64,000 nucleotides of DNA from Semisulcospira habei (Eukaryota > Mollusca > Gastropoda > Semisulcospiridae): assembly GCA_036245525.1 (NCBI GenBank), contig BTPG01000001.1, forward strand, positions 218,950,299 to 219,014,298, in the 5' to 3' direction. A model generated the notes under the pieces. The model was not told the DNA's origin, searched no databases, and worked only from the letters and a program-made list of their open reading frames with translations. This document shows, piece after piece, positions 1 to 11,180 of this stretch. Within the stretch, counting starts at the first letter, position 1. Every line of letters begins with the position of its first letter. The translations under genes and the position numbers were made by a program.

Positions 1-40
1 GCAGCTTGCAGGGGCTCATGAGAATCCATATCTCCTGCAC
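1..40. repeat. PalA hairpin, right arm at the window edge
   Basis: Only the GCAGGGGCTCATGAGAATC arm is inside the window. PalA is the commonest palindrome here. Its consensus is an outer stem GCAAGAGGCATAGAT, a middle stem TCTCATGAG, an inner stem CCCCTGC or CCCCCGC, a loop of about 2-6 bases, then the reverse complement, about 66 bp in all. Degenerate partial copies not listed separately lie near 87-162, 316-350, 465-500, 1,820-1,860, 26,520-26,574, 31,376-31,410, 31,680-31,742, 32,985-33,046, 33,722-33,772, 35,379-35,435 and 41,457-41,570. Confidence 0.7.
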
Positions 41-365
41 GTGGTCTTGGGATTTTCGATTTGCACCATACAATGGTATTTACCTGATCTATGCGCGAGA
101 TATTCACCTCTTCTTAAGCCCCTGCAGCCTGGTTGGGCTCTTGTTGATGTGTGTCTCTTGCAGACGGACTTTGGGCATTCAGTCGCCACAATACAATGGT
201 ATTGACTTGATCTTCGCCCGTCGTGTGCAAACGCGGAGCTCCCAAAGGATTCCCCTGGTCTGCCTATTACTGTATCGGAGCAACAGGAAATAGCTGCACT
301 GCCACCGTTTGAATACTGCCTGCTACAGGCATAGAGCCTCACGGCCCATCGCAGGCTAATATGTA

Positions 366-432
366 TGTGCTGGTTTGTGATTTTGGATCTTACGGCTTAC
401 AGCCGTAAGGTCCAAAATCACAGACCAGCACA
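366..432. repeat. PalB hairpin, strong
   Basis: PalB consensus: GTGCTGGTCTGTGATTTTGG, ACCTTACGGC, a loop of a few bases, then the reverse complement, about 68 bp. Here both arms are nearly intact. Partial copies not listed separately lie near 9,938, 11,529, 19,741, 41,278 and 63,974. Confidence 0.92.
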
Positions 433-832
433 CGTTTTAGATAGATCCACATAGACTCTTGCAACTCGCATCATCTAGGCGAGAGATCTACATGAGCCTG
501 TGAAGGCTGCGAGAGGACTTGCTTGATTTTGGTGAGTCCTTTCAGACTGAGGAGCCTTTGAAACTCTGTGTAAATCGTTAAATACAGCGCAACCAGTCAA
601 GCAATATTTGATTTCTGTAAGTGGGAGGGTGACAGGGAGCTATGGGACCTTGGCTGGAATATGGAAGGTTGTTGTGGAAGGTGATAACTCACACTGGTGT
701 AAACTATGGAAAGCGGGAGGGAAGCAGGACTTGCCTACAACCTGTTGCTATTTGCATTAATCATGCCGTAAAAGCCTTGTCACCGAAATGCGTAAACTGT
801 CACCACGGAACATAAATTGTGCACCAGTTCCT

Positions 833-836
<4 letters not shown>

Positions 837-903
<67 letters not shown>

Positions 904-918
904 TGTGTGTGTGTGTGC
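837..918. repeat. (GT)n microsatellite
   Basis: About 40 GT units with one interruption (TATGT). Confidence 0.95.
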
Positions 919-1634
919 AGCCTGGGCCTACGCTAAATGTGTATGAGAGAGAAGGGGAGAAAGAGAGAGGTCCGGGGATGAAATGAATTGAACTTTAATA
1001 TTTACCAACGGCAACGGATGAAGTATGCATTTTTTTCAGTACAGTATACCATTGCTAATCCACATTAAGGCAGTAGCCAAGAAGTCAAAGTATAAACAGA
1101 GTCTTATATTGTGATGACTATTTCATAGCCTCTTTCCGTGTGCTGGCTTTGAGCTGAAAGGGACGGTGCAACCACCAATACATCAATATAGCACCCCACC
1201 CCCCACCCATCCCCCATCCCACCCATTCAGCCACCCTAATCTCTTTCCATCATTTACTCCATTCTCTATCCGCAACATGCCATCAAATCATAACTGGTGC
1301 ATGGATAGATAAAAAGGGTGTACTGACACAGAATCTCCAGAGACATCGAACCGTTCGTGAGTTCAGGCGCGCATTAATAGGTTTTGCGTGATCTTTGGTT
1401 GTGCTGGAGATGTGGCGATGATGATGTCGGTGGTGGTTGTCGTGGTCGCTCGAACGGTTCTTGTCTGCACGCACTCTCAATGTCGGGAAACAGTGAAGCA
1501 GCGAAATGCTGCACGCGATCTTTAGTAGCAGGTTTAAATGTAACTCAGGTTTGTTACTGTATAGAAATAGTGAAATTTAATAGAACCGATCCCATCAGCA
1601 TTAGGCATATATTCTCATGAGCCGGCGCGGAGAC

Positions 1635-1699
1635 CAAGAGCTATAGATTCTCATGAGCCCCTGCGGCTGCAAGGGACCAATATAATCTATGCCTCTTGC
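1635..1699. repeat. PalA hairpin, damaged right arm
   Basis: The left arm is near consensus; the right arm has lost the GGGGCTCATGAGA part but keeps ATCTATGCCTCTTGC. Confidence 0.75.
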
Positions 1700-2182
1700 A
1701 TGGTCGTAAGAGTCTTGCAGATGTAAGAGTTGGCTAAGGAATTAACTGTGAGTCACAAGGTTGTACCCAGATGACATGATTCGTCTGAGGAGTTAATGGA
1801 ACTGATCCCAACCCGCTAGACACTAGGATTCTCACGAGTCCATGAAGCCACATCTCTCTTACAACAAAAAGAAAGTTGTGGAAAAAAAGCAAGAGACATT
1901 AAGATATCTGAGTTGGTAATTTCAAACTTTGTGTTTATCACAAAAATTAAGTAGACTCAAGTTTACAATACAATACAACTTTATTGTCTGTTCGAGTCAA
2001 AGCACGACAGAAATTTGCCTTTTGGCTCGTCATAAAACAACAAAACAAGACACTAATAAACACTATAAGAACATTCCATTAAAATTATCATTGCAGCAAT
2101 CTATCACAGGCAATCTATCGCAAGCAATCTATCACAAGATGTGAGGTAATGTTAAATAGATCACTCATTATATATCACGTCG

Positions 2183-3040
2183 TTATAAACAAGAGTTCAA
2201 AATCGAGACAGCAGTTGGAATAAAAGACTTCTTAAAAACATTCTTTTTGGCAAGCGGCATGTTGAAACGTATGCCTGATGGTAGCATTTGAAACTGATCA
2301 AATAGTGGGTGACGAGGATCACTGACAATGCTAGCAGCTTTCCTTCGGACAGCCCTATGGTACAGAACATCTAATGGGTACTGTCCTATGCCAATTATCT
2401 TCCCAGCTGTTCTGACGATACGTGACAGTCTGCCCCTGTTTTTCAAACTGAGGTTGCCATACCAAGCAGTGATGTTAAAAGTCAGTATGCTTTCAATCAG
2501 GCTTCTATAAACGGATTCTAAAACCTTGGAACTGACCCCCCCACCCGGGTCTGCCCTGGGGGACTTGGGTGGGGTTAGGTACTTTTTAGTTCCCAGGGTC
2601 ACCCTGGTCAACCCCACAGGGTGAGTTTTTCTCTCTATTCTGGGGCATGTGTTTCTGTCTACCCTTTGTCCATTCACCTGTATTTGCCTTTTTAAAACTC
2701 TCCATACTGTCTGCACTGCCTGTAGCTCTTGATATTGGATGTGTGTTGCTAAATGGTCTTAGCTTTATTTAGGTCCCATGTGTTAGGTTTATTTAACGTA
2801 TTTGACTGGCTGGCGACATACATTCAATGTTCTGTTTAGGTTTTTTTTTCACAAGCAGTGCAGGCACGTCCTGAGAAAGCCTTGTTGCTGTCGGGACGTT
2901 AAGCAATGTACAATCAATCAATTGGAACTGACATCAAAACTTCTCAGTTTCCTAAGAAGGTACTACCAGACGTTGGTTTGCTTTTTTCACAATCAGATCG
3001 GTGTTTCCAGTAAAAGACATCCTACTATCCATAACTGTTA
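2183..3040 (-). pseudogene. LINE reverse transcriptase C-terminal remnant
   Basis: Readable in two pieces either side of the SINE at 2,537-2,921, with one further frameshift near 2,970. It has no FADD catalytic motif and no start codon, so it is a dead fragment of the LINE above. Confidence 0.7.
2537..2921 (+). mobile_element. SINE-like retroposon, copy 1, inserted in the LINE
   Basis: Full-length copy from the ACCCGGGTCTGCC head to the GTACAATCAATCAAT tail. It is flanked by the perfect 11-bp duplication TTGGAACTGAC (2,526-2,536 and 2,922-2,932). Removing it rejoins the LINE frame (FDVSS-KVLES). The family has a head rich in CCC/GGG inverted motifs, a T-rich stretch near the 3' end, then GTTGCTGTCGGGACGTTAAG and a (TCAA)n tail. 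I see no tRNA-like A and B boxes, so the class is uncertain. Confidence 0.85.
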
Positions 3041-3049
3041 GTTTATTCC

Positions 3050-3096
3050 TTAAACTTACATAACTAAATGAGAGTCATTTAGTTATGTGAGTTTAA
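3050..3096. repeat. 47-bp TTAA palindrome
   Basis: TTAAACTTACATAACTAAAT and its complement around a short GAGAG loop; single copy in the window. Confidence 0.85.
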
Positions 3097-3138
3097 GAGT
3101 TACATTTCAAATGAGACAAAAAGAGACACCGCCCACGT

Positions 3139-3204
3139 GCAAGAGACATTGAACTTCATGAGCCCCTGCTGACGCTGCAGCTCATGGGGTTCAGTGCCTC
3201 TTGC
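3139..3204. repeat. PalA hairpin, diverged
   Basis: The middle stem is replaced by a different pairing (TTGAACTTCATGAG against CTCATGGGGTTCA). Confidence 0.75.
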
Positions 3205-3531
3205 TGGCCACATTTTGTACATGTGTACTTATATGGCGCTTTAAAGTTGAAATTACAATTATTTTAGAAACGCAACTGGCTGTGAAGGGGTGAAGCACAG
3301 AGCGTAATGTCCATTAGTAGACAAATTCTCTGTGCACTTTACATGTGGGGCTCCTCTGTACGGAGAGACCTGTGGGCCTTTCATGCTAACCTCAGCACGC
3401 TGGGGACCCGTTCCAATCGATTGTCAGTTTACTTGTTTACGGCCGGCTTCCAACGACGTCTAGAAAACTCTGTCCCCTGACGCCGGGGCTCGTAGTGAAA
3501 ATCCTCATTTCCGCCAACACCGGAAGCGTCA

Positions 3532-3790
3532 GGAGTTCTCTACCTTTGCGCTTTGGGAACGCCAGTTCTCTTTTCTTGGCGTGTTTTGGGGAAGAAGAGT
3601 TCTCTTTTCTTGAAGTTGTGAAGGGAGTTGTCTTTTCTTAGCGTGTTGGGGAGAAGGAGTTATCTTTTCTCGCTTCTTTTTTTTTTCTTGGCACGTTGAT
3701 GAATAAGAGTTCTCTTGAATAAAAGTCCTCTTTTGGGGCGTGATAGTGTGGAAGAGTTCTCTTTCTTGTGGGCTATGTTGTAGGTCTCTC
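3532..3790. repeat. Degenerate tandem repeat
   Basis: Units of roughly 30-45 bases built on AGTTCTCTTTTCTTGGCGTG and GGGGAAGAAG, increasingly diverged to the right. Confidence 0.7.
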
Positions 3791-3998
3791 TTCTTTGAAC
3801 ATGCCGGCTGGCAGAAAAAGCGGAAAATTACTGTCTTGCCGGTTGTGGAAGCTTTTTTCTTTTTTTTTTTTTCCTGAAGAAGATTTGCCTGTCTTCAGTC
3901 CCTGATGTGGTTAACTTTATGTACCTATAGGCGCAAGCAAGTTCTGACAATACCATTGTACAGTCATTGTCTGTCCATCTTTTGTTGTAGTCTTTTAC

Positions 3999-4080
3999 GG
4001 TCACAGAGCTAATGAGTTAAACAGCATTGAAGTGCTCAGGGGAGCACCTCAATACTGTTTAACTCATTAGCGCTGTGATA
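3999..4080. repeat. 82-bp palindrome, single copy
   Basis: TCACAGAGCTAATGAGTTAA and TTAACTCATTAGCGCTGTGA, with CAGCATTGA..TCAATACTG and GTGCTC..GAGCAC inside. Confidence 0.9.
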
Positions 4081-4440
4081 AAAAAATAGTTAACTAGATA
4101 GAAGTGACAAGAAGATCAAAATGTTGTCTTGTCTTTACTGGTCCGCCTGTGAAGCACATGGTTAGAAGAAGGCTGGGGCCGAACCTTGATAGACCTTTAA
4201 TCGGAATGGACACCAGATGTCAGAGGACTTCTGCTCTTCCCTTTGAAGAACACATATCTAAATGGGGCTACATCTCGCAGGAGACCAGACATAGATGAGG
4301 CTGAAACTCCGCAGATATTTACTCAGACGCATTTGCATCTATGATTCTCAGACGGAAAAGGTACGCAGCATATGTCTGTGCATCTCGCGGATGGAGTGGG
4401 CTTGCATTTGTTTCCTAGTCTGTGATTTTGGATTGTGTGT

Positions 4441-4500
4441 GCAGGTCTGTGATTTCGGATCTTAGGCCATGGGCCGTAAGGTCCAAAATCACAGACCTGC
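4441..4500. repeat. PalB hairpin with a paired transversion
   Basis: Outer stem GCAGGTCTG/CAGACCTGC where the family has GCTGGTCTG/CAGACCAGC. A second left-arm fragment (GTCTGTGATTTTGGAT) precedes it at 4,418. Confidence 0.92.
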
Positions 4501-4741
4501 TGACGTATTTGTGTTGCTGGCCGTCGGTTTCGTGTGTGGCCCCGAGTACCGATCCATGACATTTGGTATTCTTTTCCCATAGGCTTTTGACATCTCCATT
4601 CAATTTGTTTTGTGCATGCGTGTCTTTTCTATTTTCTGTTTGTAGTAGTGTTGTCTTATTAAATTTGGGTTGCAGCGTCGATGGAGGTCCTGTCTTTCGA
4701 AATGTCGTGCGAGCTTTCCTGCTCTATTGGATTTTGATCAG

Positions 4742-4744
<3 letters not shown>

Positions 4745-4824
<80 letters not shown>
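4745..4824. repeat. (CA)n microsatellite
   Basis: Uninterrupted CA run. Confidence 0.95.
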
Positions 4825-4826
<2 letters not shown>

Positions 4827-4961
4827 ATCAGTTCTAAAACACTTTAACCTTTGTTCGAACAATAGAGGAAAAAACACACAACAGTCATGCTTGGTGTCTG
4901 AGGAAGGGAGCCAGATCAAAATACGTACACAACTTCCATCAGAAATTCAGATTTTTCATCC

Positions 4962-5028
4962 GCAAATCTCATAGATTCTCATAAAGATTCTGCAGTTGAG
5001 AGGCTCATGAGAATCTATGTTTTTTGCC
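4962..5028. repeat. PalA hairpin, inner stem lost
   Basis: Outer arms ATAGATTCTCAT and ATGAGAATCTAT pair; the C/G-rich inner stem is degraded. Confidence 0.75.
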
Positions 5029-5218
5029 TGGTAGATCATAGCATCTGATCTCTAACCCTCAGACGAACGAAGCCTTGGGAATTGGCGCTTGAGACCAAAT
5101 GTGGTGTTGGTTTATTTTCCCCAAGGAGGTCAAACCTGCCTCGCGCTGCCCTATGTGCAGGCAGAAGACAGGTGGGAAAAACATTTACACCTTTGAACAC
5201 TGAAATTCCAGTGCCGTC

Positions 5219-5247
5219 TGCAAGAGGCATAAATACTGATGAGCCCG
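5219..5247. repeat. PalA half element (left arm only)
   Basis: TGCAAGAGGCATAAATACTG and GATGAGCCC with no matching right arm following. Confidence 0.65.
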
Positions 5248-5397
5248 TCTTTGGTCCTTAGCCCTAATTTGGATGTTTTCCTTTTGGGAAAGAAGAGATC
5301 ATAGAGATAACTGACAGCCCGATCGTTGAGACCAAAGGTAAAAATTCATTCAGGTTGGAGTTGTACAGAAATTGTGGTCAAAACATGCAAAGACCTT

Positions 5398-5485
5398 GAT
5401 AGTTCTAGGATGGAGCCAGAAAACATGTCGCCTCTAAGCGCCAAACTATTCTGGCACCGCCCTTGAACTGTTAGGACATTTAGTT
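5398..5485. repeat. PalC remnant
   Basis: Left arm CTTGATAGTTCTAGGATGG is eroded; right arm CGCCAAACTATTCTGGCACC is readable. Confidence 0.6.
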
Positions 5486-5716
5486 CCTGAACTGGCATGT
5501 AGTGCGTAGTCGTAAGATAGCGTGTGAATTTAGGTATTTTGTAAAACGAACCTGGTGGACACAAAGCGCACGGACTTCCGAAGAGCCAAGGGCTAATCAG
5601 ATTGACTGTTAAAAGCCGTATTACCCAGAGCCCGGCAACGGCAGAGCGCTGAGAAATGACGCCGAAATAGACCCAGCCGTTCTCAATGCGTAGATCGCTG
5701 ATTTTGAACCTTCTGG

Positions 5717-5784
5717 TGTGCTGGTCTATAATTTTGGACCTCACGGCTCTTGAGCCGTAAGATTTAAAATCACAGACGACACAC
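5717..5784. repeat. PalB hairpin
   Basis: CACGGCTCTTGAGCCGTAAG tip; a few changes in the right arm (ATTTAAAATCACAGACGAC). Confidence 0.88.
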
Positions 5785-5859
5785 GACAGAGCGCAGTGGT
5801 AATGACACCGAAATAGACCTAACTGACGGCAAAGGTTTCTCGTGCGCTGTTCTATGATT

Positions 5860-5962
5860 CTACCCCTTGACGCGCTAATTGACGAAACCGCTCGGAGGAA
5901 AAGACGCGTCGTTACACTTCTTTTCCGCCGAGCGGTTTCGTCATTAGCAGTCAAGGGGTTAA
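5860..5962. repeat. 103-bp palindrome with a TTAA right end
   Basis: ACCCCTTGAC..GCTAAT then GACGAAACCGCTCGG, loop, and CCGAGCGGTTTCGTC..ATTAGC..GTCAAGGGGTTAA. Left TTAA absent (TTCTACCCC). Confidence 0.9.
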
Positions 5963-6069
5963 CATTCTGCGGCTGTGGAGGTCGGGGCTGTAATGTCCAA
6001 AACAAAAAAGTTTTCAATTAATGTTCTAGTCTGTGGCCAGAGATTTTTAAATCTAGGACTCCGCTTCAG

Positions 6070-6245
6070 TGAGATACCGCAGCTTCTTGAGTTTGTGAAT
6101 CGGCTTTACCATGCATAATTTGTTACACTCATTGCGACGAAGGGAATATTATGCACATCCGTTGCACCGAAATACCTCAGCTCGCTGAGATTGTAAAGCC
6201 AGACTGGCCATACATAATTCTCTAAACACTCACTGCGACGGAGTT
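6070..6245. repeat. Diverged tandem duplication, about 100-bp unit
   Basis: GATACCGCAGCTTCTTGAG..CATAATTTGTTACACTCATT recurs as AATACCTCAGCTCGCTGAG..CATAATTCTCTAAACACTCA. Confidence 0.6.
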
Positions 6246-6500
6246 ATGGTCTTTATCTCTCGACTTTTCGAGTGCTTGCCTTAGAGTTAGGGATCCTGGG
6301 CGGAGATTAGCCGCAGACAAACGGCATATCAATAGCAAGGACCACAATGCCAGTCACGTTAACCCAGGTCACCTTTTAAAACGTCTGCCCAGCAACCTTT
6401 ATAAAGCCCAAACGGTGTAGAGAATTCAGTGAGTCACTACTAGCTTAGAAAACGTGGTGGTTTCTTGATCAAAGTGAGGTGGCCGACAGAACTTGACCAA

Positions 6501-6564
6501 CAAGAAGTATAGATTTTCATGTGTCCCTGCATCCCAGGCGCACATGAGAATATATGTCTCTTGC
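6501..6564. repeat. PalA hairpin
   Basis: Both arms present with several mismatches; inner stem reads GTGTCCCTGC against GCGCAC. Confidence 0.75.
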
Positions 6565-6884
6565 GGGTCTACGAAGGGACTGGGTGAAGAGGAACTCCCA
6601 GTTGGTCCCTTGTTGATTGTCTGGGTATATTTAACGTTCTTGGAGCTTTCAAGTCCGGTTGAATGACTTAAATTGTGAACATTTAAATTCTTGAGTCATG
6701 CTTGTCAATTGCTCCGTCGTGATATATATTTATTTATATATTTATTTATCCGGGGAGTGAGGGGAGTGGGCGGGGGGTTGAAATGTTTTGAACTACGGAA
6801 TTAGCAAGAGAACCCTGCCTAGGATTAAAACTAGACCCCGTTTATCAGCGGGCCCCATTTTTGTCTCGTCCGTCACAAGATTGG

Positions 6885-7272
6885 TTTGATTGATTGATTG
6901 TACATTGCTTAACGTCCCGACAGCAACAAGGCTTTCTCAGGACGTGCCTGCACTGCTTGTGAAAAAAAAAATAAACAGAACATTGAATGTATGTCACCAG
7001 CCGGTCAAATACATTAAATAAACCTAACACATGAGGCCTAAATAAAGCTAAGACCATTTAGCAACACACATCCAATATCAAGAGCTACAGGCAGTGCAGA
7101 CAGTAGGGAGAGTTTTAAAAAGGCAAATACAGGTGAATGGACAAAGGGTAGACAGAAACACATGCCCCAGAATAGAGAGAAAAACCCACCCTGTGGGGCT
7201 GACCAGGGTGACCCTGGGAACTAAAAAATACCCAACCCCACCCAAGTCCCCCAGGGCAGACCCGGGTGGGGA
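6885..7272 (-). mobile_element. SINE-like retroposon, copy 2
   Basis: Same element in reverse orientation, with its TGATTGATTG tail at the left. The perfect 13-bp duplication GTCACAAGATTGG flanks it (6,872-6,884 and 7,273-7,285). Confidence 0.88.
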
Positions 7273-7380
7273 GTCACAAGATTGGGGGCGGGGGGGTAGG
7301 TGGGGGGGGGGGGGGTCGGTGATTTGTTCCCTCCGCAGTTGAACAGGTGGGCGGCAGCACGGGGAGGGGAAGATTAGCAC

Positions 7381-7382
<2 letters not shown>

Positions 7383-7454
<72 letters not shown>

Positions 7455-7470
7455 TGAGTGAGTGAGTGAG
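7383..7470. repeat. (GT)n followed by (GAGT)n
   Basis: GT run that changes to GAGT units at the right end; a G-rich tract (7,290-7,315) precedes it. Confidence 0.95.
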
Positions 7471-7734
7471 AACTCAAAGGAATGGAATTTGAGGTGATAG
7501 AAGAAAACAGTTCCCAATCGGACGTGAAATTCGCCCTGTGTGGCAGCTTGCTAGATGGTTGCTAGATGCGATAATTCACTGACAGGTCGCTGTTTCCAAC
7601 CTGTCCATTTCTACAATCGAATGCTTCACACTTTTAGACCGTGTGCAAGATGTACAAATCACGGATCGACCATTGTAGCTGAAGAGTAGTGCGTGTTCGT
7701 CGATGTTCCTTAGGCAGTTTATCTACGTTCAATC

Positions 7735-8833
7735 TTCTTGGCTTGACTTCGCGAACGAAGATTCTATAGGGGTTGTCCACGACGTCTGCAGGCATGCTCG
7801 TGACTGCGGAGGTCAATCCGGAACAGGCAGGTTCCACCGCAGTGGCTGCAGAGGGAGGTCTGGCCAGGGTTCTGAGTTTCGGCATCTCTGTTTTTTCTCC
7901 TGAGCCGCTTGTCTTTAAGGCCAGCTCTGCGAGAGTCCTCAAAGGAGACGGCTGCCTTGTAAATGGTGGAGCGCCAGGTGTCACGGTCCGCAGCAAGTGA
8001 AGACCACTGGCGGTGGTCGATTTGGCAGGCACTAAGTGACTTCTTGAGACAGTCTTTGTATCTCTTCTTTGGTGCCCCTCTGTCTCTGTGTCCAGTGGCG
8101 AGCTCGCCGAACAGGATGATCTTGGGTAGGCGATGATCCTCCATCCTGGAGACGTGCCCAGCCCAGCGGAGCTGTGTCCGCAGCAGCAAAGACTCGATGC
8201 TCACAGTTTCTGCCTGTTCAAGGACCTCGACCACGACGTTTGTGACATAGTCACTCCAGTGAATGCCAAGGATTTACGCAGGCAGCGCTGGTGGAAGCGT
8301 TCGAGGAGTCGTAGTTGGCTGCGGTAGAGGGCCCAGGACTCGAAACCATACAACAGGGTGGTGAGGACGACAGCTCTGTACACGCTGATCTTGGTGCCTG
8401 TTTTCAGCTGTTGATTATGCCACACCCGCTTGTATAGACGCCCGAAAGCGCTGTTTGCTTTTGCCAGCCTGCTGTCCAGCTCCTTGTACAGCTTGGCGTC
8501 TGACGTGATGATGCAGCCAAGGTAGGTAAACTGGTGCACTGACTTCAGTTCAGACTCGCCGATGATGATGTGGCGAGGGCGATGCTATACCTTGGGTGCC
8601 GGCTGATGGAGAACCTCTGCCTTTTTCAGACTGACCTCGAGTCAAAAGAGCTGGGCAGCGTCTGCGAAGCAGGATGTGATGCTCTCTGTGTGTGCAACGA
8701 GGGCAGCGTCGTCAGCAAAGAGCAGCTCACGAATCAGTTGGTCTAGGGTTTTGGTGTGGGCCTGCAGTCGTCTGAGGTTGAACAGGCTGCCATCGAGACG
8801 ATACCTGATGTACACTACTGCATCGTCATCCTA
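7735..8833 (-). mobile_element. Decayed LINE fragment (same family as 14,522-17,651)
   Basis: Minus-strand translation gives FTYLGCIITSDAK, LLYGFESWALYRSQ, LRWAGHVSRMEDHRLPK and GHRDRGAPKKRYKD, then a C-terminal zinc finger CSHCGGTCLF with H and C ligands (C-x2-C-x12-H-x3-C). It is truncated before the RT catalytic motifs and carries frameshifts. It keeps 16 bases (about 8,037-8,052) that the longer copy lacks. Confidence 0.8.
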
Positions 8834-8924
8834 GTAGCCTAGAGTAATCCTCGTTTTTAATGCGTTTATATGCAAGCCAACAACACTAGCTGAGGCGTCC
8901 GTAATTGCTGTGTACGACGTGGGA

Positions 8925-9030
8925 GATGGATCAGTCGTAACAGTTCAAGGGTAGTGCCAGATTAGTTTAGCGCATTTTTTGGCGCCAACCTAATCTGGCA
9001 CTACCCTTAAACTGTCATTGACAGTCCATC
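8925..9030. repeat. PalC hairpin
   Basis: GGGTAGTGCCAGATTAG pairs with CTAATCTGGCACTACCC. PalC has an inner arm of about 45 bp (GATCGACCATGATAGTTCAA, GGGTAGTGCCAGAATAGC, TTGGCGCC) and in complete copies lies within a unit of about 160-220 bp bounded by TTAA. Confidence 0.88.
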
Positions 9031-9110
9031 TTCCGCTGTGATCTTTTCTATTTACTTATTGACCAAATCAACTCCTCCGTTTTTATCCTCCGCGCACCAC
9101 CATCCCCCCC

Positions 9111-9113
<3 letters not shown>

Positions 9114-9202
<89 letters not shown>

Positions 9203-9244
9203 GCATGCACGCACGCACGCACGCACGCACGCACAGACACACAC
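9114..9244. repeat. (CA)n / (CGCA)n microsatellite
   Basis: CA run grading into GCAC-type units. Confidence 0.95.
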
Positions 9245-9634
9245 TTCACGCCCCCATCCCCTTCAATGCCCCGCACACCCTCTTGGCCTGTTTCTGTAGT
9301 AAAAGTACCAAGGGATTTAGGCGTGATCTTATTTACCGGACCTCATCTCCCGGACACAATCAAGGGCGAATGGTCTATAAGTCCCGCATCTCCGTCCTCT
9401 TGTCTGTCAACTAGTGGTATCCCCTGACTGTGACCGAGAGTCAGAGTTACATTCCGCAAGATACTGTCAATAGTAGCTGTGATATTAGTTTTTTTTTTTT
9501 CTTTTTCCTTTTTTTACGTTCATTTTCTTTAAAAACGGACGGTATCAACACATTAAACACAGAACATTCACATGATGCAAAGGCTCTAAGCTATTACAAC
9601 TTTGGAACTTTTGATCGCTTGTATTTTCATAGAA

Positions 9635-9764
9635 TTAACTCATTCTGCCCGCGACACACCACAGCAAGATATGGCTCGACCATGATAGTTCAAGGGTGGT
9701 GGCAGAATAGCTTGGTGCCTATATGTGCCTCCTGAATTGTAATACCTCGGGCACAATGAATTAA
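9635..9764. repeat. PalC unit lacking its right inner arm
   Basis: Starts TTAACTCATTCTGCCCG and ends CGGGCACAATGAATTAA; the inner left arm runs to AGCTTGGTGCC, then the hairpin is broken. Confidence 0.82.
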
Positions 9765-10138
9765 GGGGTTAGAAGCCGATGTCAAAGTTCAAGGCAAGGA
9801 AGATCCGAAATAAGAAACCACGGTCGGTCCACCTGAGACCGGAAGTAAAAAATTAACGTTTCAAAATAAACTTCCTGTCAGTACAGGTATCATAAATGAA
9901 ATGTGTGATGGTGTGTGTTTTTTTATGTTCAGTTACAGTATGCTGGTCTTTGATTTGTTTCACCAACAGCAGAGATTAGCACACTGTTGTTCGTTGACGG
10001 TGACTTGTCAATGTTCTGTCCATATCTATATTGTGCTGGTCAGCTGGAGTCCCGTGGATGATTTGCATGCAATCCCCGCCATTTCTCATCAATATCCTTG
10101 GACAGTGTAGAGTAGGAAGGCAGAAGGTCTGCATGGGG

Positions 10139-10190
10139 TATAGATTCTCGTGAGTTCTCTCAGCTGCATGGGCACATGCAGATTTATGCT
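10139..10190. repeat. PalA hairpin, degenerate
   Basis: TATAGATTCTCGTGAG on the left and GCAGATTTATGCT on the right; weak central pairing. Confidence 0.5.
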
Positions 10191-10322
10191 AGATTGTATA
10201 CGACTTTTCTTGCCTAACAAATGTTGAAATATGACAAGGCGGTGTGTTTTGGTCAGTCAAGGGAAGGCTGCTCTTGTAAAGCCGCTTAGGATTGGACAAT
10301 GGAAGAAACGCCTTGTTTATCT

Positions 10323-10377
10323 GCAAGAGACGTAGACCCTCAGGAGCCCCTGAACATTGGCTCTATGTTTCTCGCAG
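10323..10377. repeat. PalA hairpin, degenerate
   Basis: Left arm GCAAGAGACGTAGACCCTCA; the right arm is shortened to CTCTATGTTTCTCGC. Confidence 0.55.
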
Positions 10378-11113
10378 GCAGAAGGGCACCATAACATGCG
10401 AATTTCGCTTGCAACGAATAGGTACCATCACAAATCAGGAATATATAGTGTATTTCTGTGTAGATCAGCGCAGCAATCGAGGAAGACAGCCGGTGTGCTG
10501 TATTTCAATGTGGTTGTGTTTCACACAGGGAGATGATCAGGATTTGGCTTGTGGTCAGAGTCCCTGGAGCCTCTTGGGACCAGGCGGTGCTAGGAAGGAT
10601 ATTGGCAGGAAGATGATTGGGTGTTTTGTGATTGCAGTGCTGCAGCAATCAGTCCACAGATTCAGCTGTCCCTGTCTGTCTGATTCTAATACACATTTTG
10701 ATCTTGAAAACTATTTGTTATGTTAGCAGCAGTATGCGAAAATGTGACAGAGTGTTTTCACTGCTGTACATTTCCTTGACAGGAAGCGTACAATTTGTTT
10801 GTTCAAGAGATGTAGGGATGCGTAGTGAATTCACTTCTTATGCATTTTTGGAACGGAGAATCGTTCTAATCAGTTCAAGGTGCTTAGCAGCTTCGTAATT
10901 TTTAAGCACAAAGATTAGAAGAGACGATTTATGTCTCTTTCTTTTTCTTTTTTCTTTTTTCCGTGTCCCTTCATTTTAGCACAGTTGTCTTGTAACAGAA
11001 ACCTGTTGACAAAGTTGGCCCGTTAGTGAGAAACCACAAATGACTTCCAAACATCTTTGACGAAACCCTTCTTGACGTTTACGTCTGTGGAATAGGGTTC
11101 TATTGGGGGCCCA

Positions 11114-11180
11114 GCAAGAGGCATAGATCTTCATGAGCCCCCGCATCCTGCGGGGGCTCATGAATATCTATTCCTCTTGC
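11114..11180. repeat. PalA hairpin, strong
   Basis: Inner stem CATGAGCCCCCGC pairs perfectly with GCGGGGGCTCATG; a few outer mismatches. Confidence 0.9.

Larger units (their letters stand above)
1963..3049 (-). mobile_element. 5'-truncated CR1/Rex1-like LINE fragment, split by a SINE
   Basis: On the minus strand it encodes the end of a non-LTR reverse transcriptase: NTDLIVKKANQRL, then after a frameshift LRKLRSFDV, then (past the SINE) KVLESVYRSLIESILTFNITAWYG and a C-terminus ending KKNVFKKSFIPTAVSILN. This C-terminal pattern is typical of CR1-group Rex1/Babar elements. The 3' UTR ends near 1,963 in a short TGTAT-type repeat. The catalytic part of the RT is absent. Confidence 0.75.

Noticed and set aside
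5346..6017. 223-codon minus-strand frame
   Set aside because: Built largely from a PalC remnant, a PalB hairpin and the 5,860-5,962 palindrome; no domain.
7094..7342. Conserved antisense frame of the SINE, starting MQTVGRVLKRQIQVNGQRVD
   Set aside because: It recurs in most SINE copies because the copies are young and nearly identical. It ends where each copy ends or runs into unrelated flank, and no protein family is recognised.
10292..10726. 144-codon plus-strand frame
   Set aside because: Crosses a degenerate PalA copy, has no similarity I recognise and shows no splice or promoter context.
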